DNA of 8,841 bases from Candidatus Altarchaeota archaeon (GTDB lineage: Archaea > SpSt-1190), in NCBI GenBank assembly GCA_018221025.1, contig JAAOXX010000055.1, positions 1 to 8,841 on the forward strand, read 5' to 3'. Positions 5,704 to 8,841 of this stretch are shown one piece after another. The position numbers and the translations under genes are program-made. Under the pieces are notes generated by a model, which was not told where the DNA came from, made no database searches, and worked only from the letters and a program-made list of their open reading frames with translations. The first letter of the stretch is position 1, and every line of letters begins with the position of its first letter.

Positions 5704-6500
5704 AAGTTAATGTTTATGACTTGTCTGGGAAACCAACTAAGGAAATCAGTTTACCCAAACAATTTGATACACCAGTTAGAAAAGACCTTATCCGAAGAGC
5801 CGTTTCTGCCGCGTGGAAAAACCGGGTTCAACCTTATGGACACAAAAAACATGCAGGTAGAGAAAGTTCAGGAAAATTTAGAAGTACGCGAACAGGATAT
5901 GGTCACAGTTACAATTGGGGTATTGCCCGACTACCGCGCCTAATGGTCCGTGGAGGTCGGAGGGTTGGTCGCGTAATTAATGTTCCTCAAGCAGTAGGTG
6001 GTCCAAGGGTTCATGGTCCAACACCAGTGAGGAATTGGAATGTAAAAATGAATGATAAAGAAAGGCGGCTTGCAATAAGGTCTGCATTGGCTGCTACACT
6101 TGACGTTAATATTGTTATGGCCAGAGGCCACATGGTCAAAGATACTTTCCCATTATTTGTAGTTGGAACTGTTGAAGCTCTGACAAAAACTAAAGAAGTA
6201 CTTGAACTATTCCTGAAATTTGGTTTAGCCGATGAATTAGGAAGGGCATCCAAAAAGAAGATTCGTGCAGGAAAAGGAAAATCAAGAGGTAGACCTTACA
6301 AAAAAGCAAAAGGTCCACTATTAGTTGTTAGTGAGATTTGTCCACTAATTAAGGCGGCATCGAATATTCCTGGTGTTGATGTAGTTGTAGTTAATCAGCT
6401 CAACACTGAATTACTTGCACCCGGTGCACACCCTGGACGCCTGACAGTCTTCACAGAAAAAGCCATTGAAAAAATGGAAACTACAAAACTGTTTCTCTAA
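5700..6500 (+). CDS. rpl4: 50S ribosomal protein L4 (uL4, archaeal L4e type)
   Basis: A 266-residue early-assembly protein of the large subunit. The N-terminus ([17 protein letters not shown]) is typical. The long basic loop at about residues 45-110, with [39 protein letters not shown] and RVHGP, reaches into the peptide exit tunnel. The globular part ([16 protein letters not shown], then [20 protein letters not shown]) follows, and the C-terminus has [21 protein letters not shown]. Length and motifs are normal. The usual next genes of the S10 cluster, L23 and L2, are absent. Instead radA converges, with the two stop codons interlocked (4-base overlap). L4 is therefore the end of this operon. 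Confidence 0.97.
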   Translation: MKVNVYDLSGKPTKEISLPKQFDTPVRKDLIRRAVSAAWKNRVQPYGHKKHAGRESSGKFRSTRTGYGHSYNWGIARLPRLMVRGGRRVGRVINVPQAVGGPRVHGPTPVRNWNVKMNDKERRLAIRSALAATLDVNIVMARGHMVKDTFPLFVVGTVEALTKTKEVLELFLKFGLADELGRASKKKIRAGKGKSRGRPYKKAKGPLLVVSEICPLIKAASNIPGVDVVVVNQLNTELLAPGAHPGRLTVFTEKAIEKMETTKLFL

Positions 6501-7456
6501 GCATCTCCGAGACCTTGTTCATTGAGTTCAAAGACCGTTTCAGATTCTGGGAGATCTGGCGAATCAATTAACCTTGCAATCCTCTTAGTTCCTTTACTCT
6601 TTCTAAAGAATAGTCGATATGTTGCCGCGTGAGCAAGAATATGCCCCCCAATTGCCTGCATTGATGGACCAAAGAAAGCATCAGGCTTTGACATGACTTG
6701 GTTAGTTACATAGATTGCTAAATTGTGGCGATCTGCCAATCTCTGCAGTAAATGAAGATGTTTATTCAATTTTTGCTGCCTTCTTGCAAGAGTTCCTCTA
6801 CCTATATACTCTGCCCTAAAATGACTAGTTAAACTATCAACTACTACGAGTTTAATGTTTTCACCGTCATTCAATAAGTCGCTCACTTTTTCAGCAAGCA
6901 ACATTTGATGGTCGCTATTATACGCCCTTGCCACAAAAATATTTTTTAGTACCTCTTCAGCGTCCATACCTCGTTCTCTTGCAATTTGAGCAATGCGTTC
7001 TGGTCTAAAAGTATTTTCAGTATCAATGAATGCAACTTTTCCACCTAAACCACTCAACCCACCTTCTTCATTCTTCTCAGGTAGTTGGGCAATTACTGCT
7101 AAACTAAAACCGAGCTGACTCTTACCGCTGCCGAATGGACCGTGTGCCTCAGTTATTGCCTGAGTTTGAACACCGATTCCCCCTAACAACTTATCCAGAT
7201 TTGTTGATCCTGTGTTGCAGAATCCAACATTGCTTCGCTTTTCTAAAAGTTTTTCAGCAGTTTCAAAACCCATCTCGAGCCGTTCACGAGCAGCTAAAAT
7301 TACTTTTGCTGCAACTGATTCCGAAATTTCAGCAGCAGCACTTAATTCAAGTGGTGATGCAACTGCAATACTCATAAAATCTACGAAACCAACATCTTTC
7401 AATTTCTGGGCGGTTATTGGACCTACACCCGGAAGGTCCTCTACGTTATCGGCCAC
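6497..7456 (-). CDS. radA: DNA repair and recombination protein RadA
   Basis: A 319-residue archaeal Rad51/RecA-type recombinase. An N-terminal helix-hairpin-helix domain ([13 protein letters not shown], from residue 7) is followed by the FETA polymerisation motif (64-67). The ATPase core shows Walker A GPFGSGKS (106-113), [25 protein letters not shown] (Walker B), the L1 region [15 protein letters not shown], and L2 beginning at [12 protein letters not shown] before IGGHILAH. The usual archaeal Walker A is GEFGSGKT; here Glu is Pro and Thr is Ser. No ATG is available. I chose GTG at 7456, giving the family-like [13 protein letters not shown]. An in-frame TTG at 7468 adds four residues and lies in a T-run without a ribosome binding site. 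It may be co-transcribed with the surface-protein gene or have its own promoter. Identity is secure; the start is not. Confidence 0.95.
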   Translation of the reverse strand: MADNVEDLPGVGPITAQKLKDVGFVDFMSIAVASPLELSAAAEISESVAAKVILAARERLEMGFETAEKLLEKRSNVGFCNTGSTNLDKLLGGIGVQTQAITEAHGPFGSGKSQLGFSLAVIAQLPEKNEEGGLSGLGGKVAFIDTENTFRPERIAQIARERGMDAEEVLKNIFVARAYNSDHQMLLAEKVSDLLNDGENIKLVVVDSLTSHFRAEYIGRGTLARRQQKLNKHLHLLQRLADRHNLAIYVTNQVMSKPDAFFGPSMQAIGGHILAHAATYRLFFRKSKGTKRIARLIDSPDLPESETVFELNEQGLGDA

Positions 7457-7466
7457 AATAGACTTC

Positions 7467-7497
7467 AAAAAATATACTTAAAAGGCTTTTGAAAGCC
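7467..7497 (-). terminator. Hairpin and T-run at the end of the surface-protein gene
   Basis: On the minus strand GGCTTT-CA-AAAGCC (7497-7484), inside the last codons, is followed by TTTT and then a six-T run (7472-7467). This resembles an intrinsic terminator. It would separate the surface-protein gene from radA. Confidence 0.4.
7473..7483 (-). promoter_or_regulatory. Possible TATA-like box of radA
   Basis: TTTTAAGTATA on the minus strand overlaps the stop codon of the upstream gene. Its centre is about 22 bases before the GTG at 7456, slightly short for a leaderless start, so the assignment is weak. Confidence 0.3.
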
Positions 7498-8841
7498 CTG
7501 CCAATAAACCGATGACTAATGCAAAAAGAACTACCCAAGATATACCTAGTTTTGAGTTTTCCTCAATTACAACACTTTCTACTGAATCAGATAAATTAAG
7601 TACACTATAATTACCCTCTTCAAGAACAAGTGTCCCAACATAGTAATTTTCCCCATCACTCAACATCAAACCATCTGCAATTGTTACGCGTGTTTGTTGA
7701 ACTAACACCAAGTCCATCGTTTCATTAATTAATATCTCATGACCCGTAATAAAATTTGTTTCAGCCACTTGGGTGTTATTTTGTTCAGTTACATTTTCAT
7801 CAATTATTACGTTTGTTATATCATTACTTTCAATTGGATTTGTAAAAGAACCCACAGTATGAACTGTACCTCCACCACCACCTGAACTCGTAGTACAGCT
7901 TCCACAATCAACTGAACACGTGCTACAGGTTTCTCCATTATTACACTTACCATCCCCACACCACAATAAATTAGGCTCGTGACCTTCTGCCACACATATT
8001 TTGAAACTCGTTTGGTTTCCTTCATACCTCACCCACCACTCGCCTTGGTTCAAAACACCATTTGTACTGAATACGGAGTCTGCCCAAACAAATGCATGAT
8101 GAGTTTTTGGATTATATGGTGGTGGTTTGAAAAATCCAGAAAATTCAATTTCCTTTGATAAATTATATTCCATACACCCATATGTTGCATTTTCGAATGT
8201 AAAATTCACTTCTACACCCATAATTTCAACAGTTTCATTACTTGAGCTTTCAATTACGTTCTCAGACCAAGGCCCACTAACCATACGATTGTATGTAATA
8301 TTTTTATCAAAAATACGAACGTCCCAACTAACATTCCCCGAGGCATAACCATCCACATTCAATTTTAAAAATCCGTTCCACAAAATAGAATAATTACCAC
8401 TCTGATTAATCCACCAAGTTTGAAGTGGTAAAGAATAATTCAACGTGTGTGTCAGATTCCCAACATAGATTGTTCGATTTATTTGACTGCGGTGTCCTAC
8501 TTCGTCTTCAGCCCAAGTAGTGAAACTATGGTTTCCAACCGAACAAAATTCAAGTTCGGCAAAATTTCCAATTGTTCCGTTTACAATAGTTTCCCTGTCC
8601 CACAAATTTACATCCAAATGATTAACTGAAAAATTCTCAGAAACACAAGGTCCACTCGAAAACAAGTCAAAGGACCCATTAACGAGGATTTCTGGAGCTG
8701 TTGCATCTGAATACAATTCCACTGATAGATTATCAAAAAATGTAAAATTCATCGGCCCTTCAAATTCCGAATTTGTTGAATTAATTAATATGAAATTAGT
8801 TCCATTGTTGTAACCCACATTTCCTTTTCCAAAAAATACCA
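7478..8841 (-). CDS. Sequon-rich, C-terminally anchored surface protein (5' partial)
   Basis: About 453 visible residues; the frame stays open to the right edge, so the N-terminus and any signal peptide lie outside. An Ig-like or cadherin-like domain begins near DATAPEILVNG and ends near the WAEDEVGH and TIYVGN strands. A second beta-rich region follows. Next comes a six-cysteine motif (CGDGKCNNGETC, then STCSVDCGSC), a Gly-rich linker (SSGGGGG) and an Asn/Thr-rich stalk. One membrane helix (SWVVLFALVIGLLAGL) with a short SKAF tail ends the protein. I count 25 N-x-S/T sequons, indicating heavy N-glycosylation outside the cell. The layout suggests a surface or cell-envelope protein held by its C-terminal helix. 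It is not a recognised S-layer protein and lacks a PGF-CTERM signal. Function is unknown. Confidence 0.8.
   Translation of the reverse strand, partial: VFFGKGNVGYNNGTNFILINSTNSEFEGPMNFTFFDNLSVELYSDATAPEILVNGSFDLFSSGPCVSENFSVNHLDVNLWDRETIVNGTIGNFAELEFCSVGNHSFTTWAEDEVGHRSQINRTIYVGNLTHTLNYSLPLQTWWINQSGNYSILWNGFLKLNVDGYASGNVSWDVRIFDKNITYNRMVSGPWSENVIESSSNETVEIMGVEVNFTFENATYGCMEYNLSKEIEFSGFFKPPPYNPKTHHAFVWADSVFSTNGVLNQGEWWVRYEGNQTSFKICVAEGHEPNLLWCGDGKCNNGETCSTCSVDCGSCTTSSGGGGGTVHTVGSFTNPIESNDITNVIIDENVTEQNNTQVAETNFITGHEILINETMDLVLVQQTRVTIADGLMLSDGENYYVGTLVLEEGNYSVLNLSDSVESVVIEENSKLGISWVVLFALVIGLLAGLSKAF

Noticed and set aside
7816..8025. A 69-residue minus-strand frame inside the surface-protein gene
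   Set aside because: It is an alternative frame of the cysteine-rich region with no start signal; the main frame has clear sequons and domains.
8816..8818. GTG at 8818 as the start of the surface-protein gene
   Set aside because: The frame continues in the same sense to the window edge, and the protein would lack a signal peptide.

Overview
This is archaeal DNA. The genes are PolD subunits (DP1 and DP2), Orc1/Cdc6, RadA, an archaeal UPF0201 protein and archaeal-type ribosomal proteins L3 and L4. Ribosome binding sites are of the GGTGA type, promoters are TATA-like, and one gene appears leaderless. The DNA is AT-rich and very compact, with several overlapping gene ends. PolD together with RadA points to a euryarchaeal or DPANN-type lineage. 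The surface protein's CGDGxC cysteine motif is, from memory, common in DPANN-like genomes. I cannot place the organism more precisely.

Layout. Positions 1-780 (+) hold the C-terminal end of the PolD large subunit DP2, including its catalytic Asp pair, a zinc finger and a C-terminal PIP box; the gene starts before the window. A UPF0201 gene overlaps its end (768-1154, +). Converging on these from the right are the PolD small subunit DP1 (1123-2550, -) and orc1/cdc6 (2550-3731, -), joined by a TAATG overlap. Positions 3732-4027 form a 296-bp intergenic region that I interpret as a replication origin. It has three ORB-like boxes spaced 22-23 bp apart on the cdc6 side, an 80-bp stretch of 85% AT, and an inverted fourth ORB-like box followed by a G-run on the far side. 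A TTTTCAATATTGAAAA palindrome and two imperfect copies lie in or next to the AT-rich part. A leaderless gene for a small winged-helix protein of unknown function starts at 4028 (+). After a 254-bp gap come L3 and L4 (4798-6500, +), which end at a converging radA (6497-7456, -). Upstream of radA is a long, heavily sequon-rich, C-terminally anchored surface protein that runs off the right edge (7478-8841, -).

How it fits together. The left and centre carry an initiator, its probable origin and both polymerase subunits; the recombinase and two ribosomal proteins lie close by. Orc1/Cdc6 would bind the ORB-like boxes, open the AT-rich stretch and lead to loading of the replisome, in which DP2 contacts PCNA through its PIP box. 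The least understood part is the winged-helix gene, whose likely operator is repeated inside the presumed origin. That arrangement could couple initiation to its own regulation. This is the best candidate in the window for something undescribed, but it is an inference from sequence layout alone.
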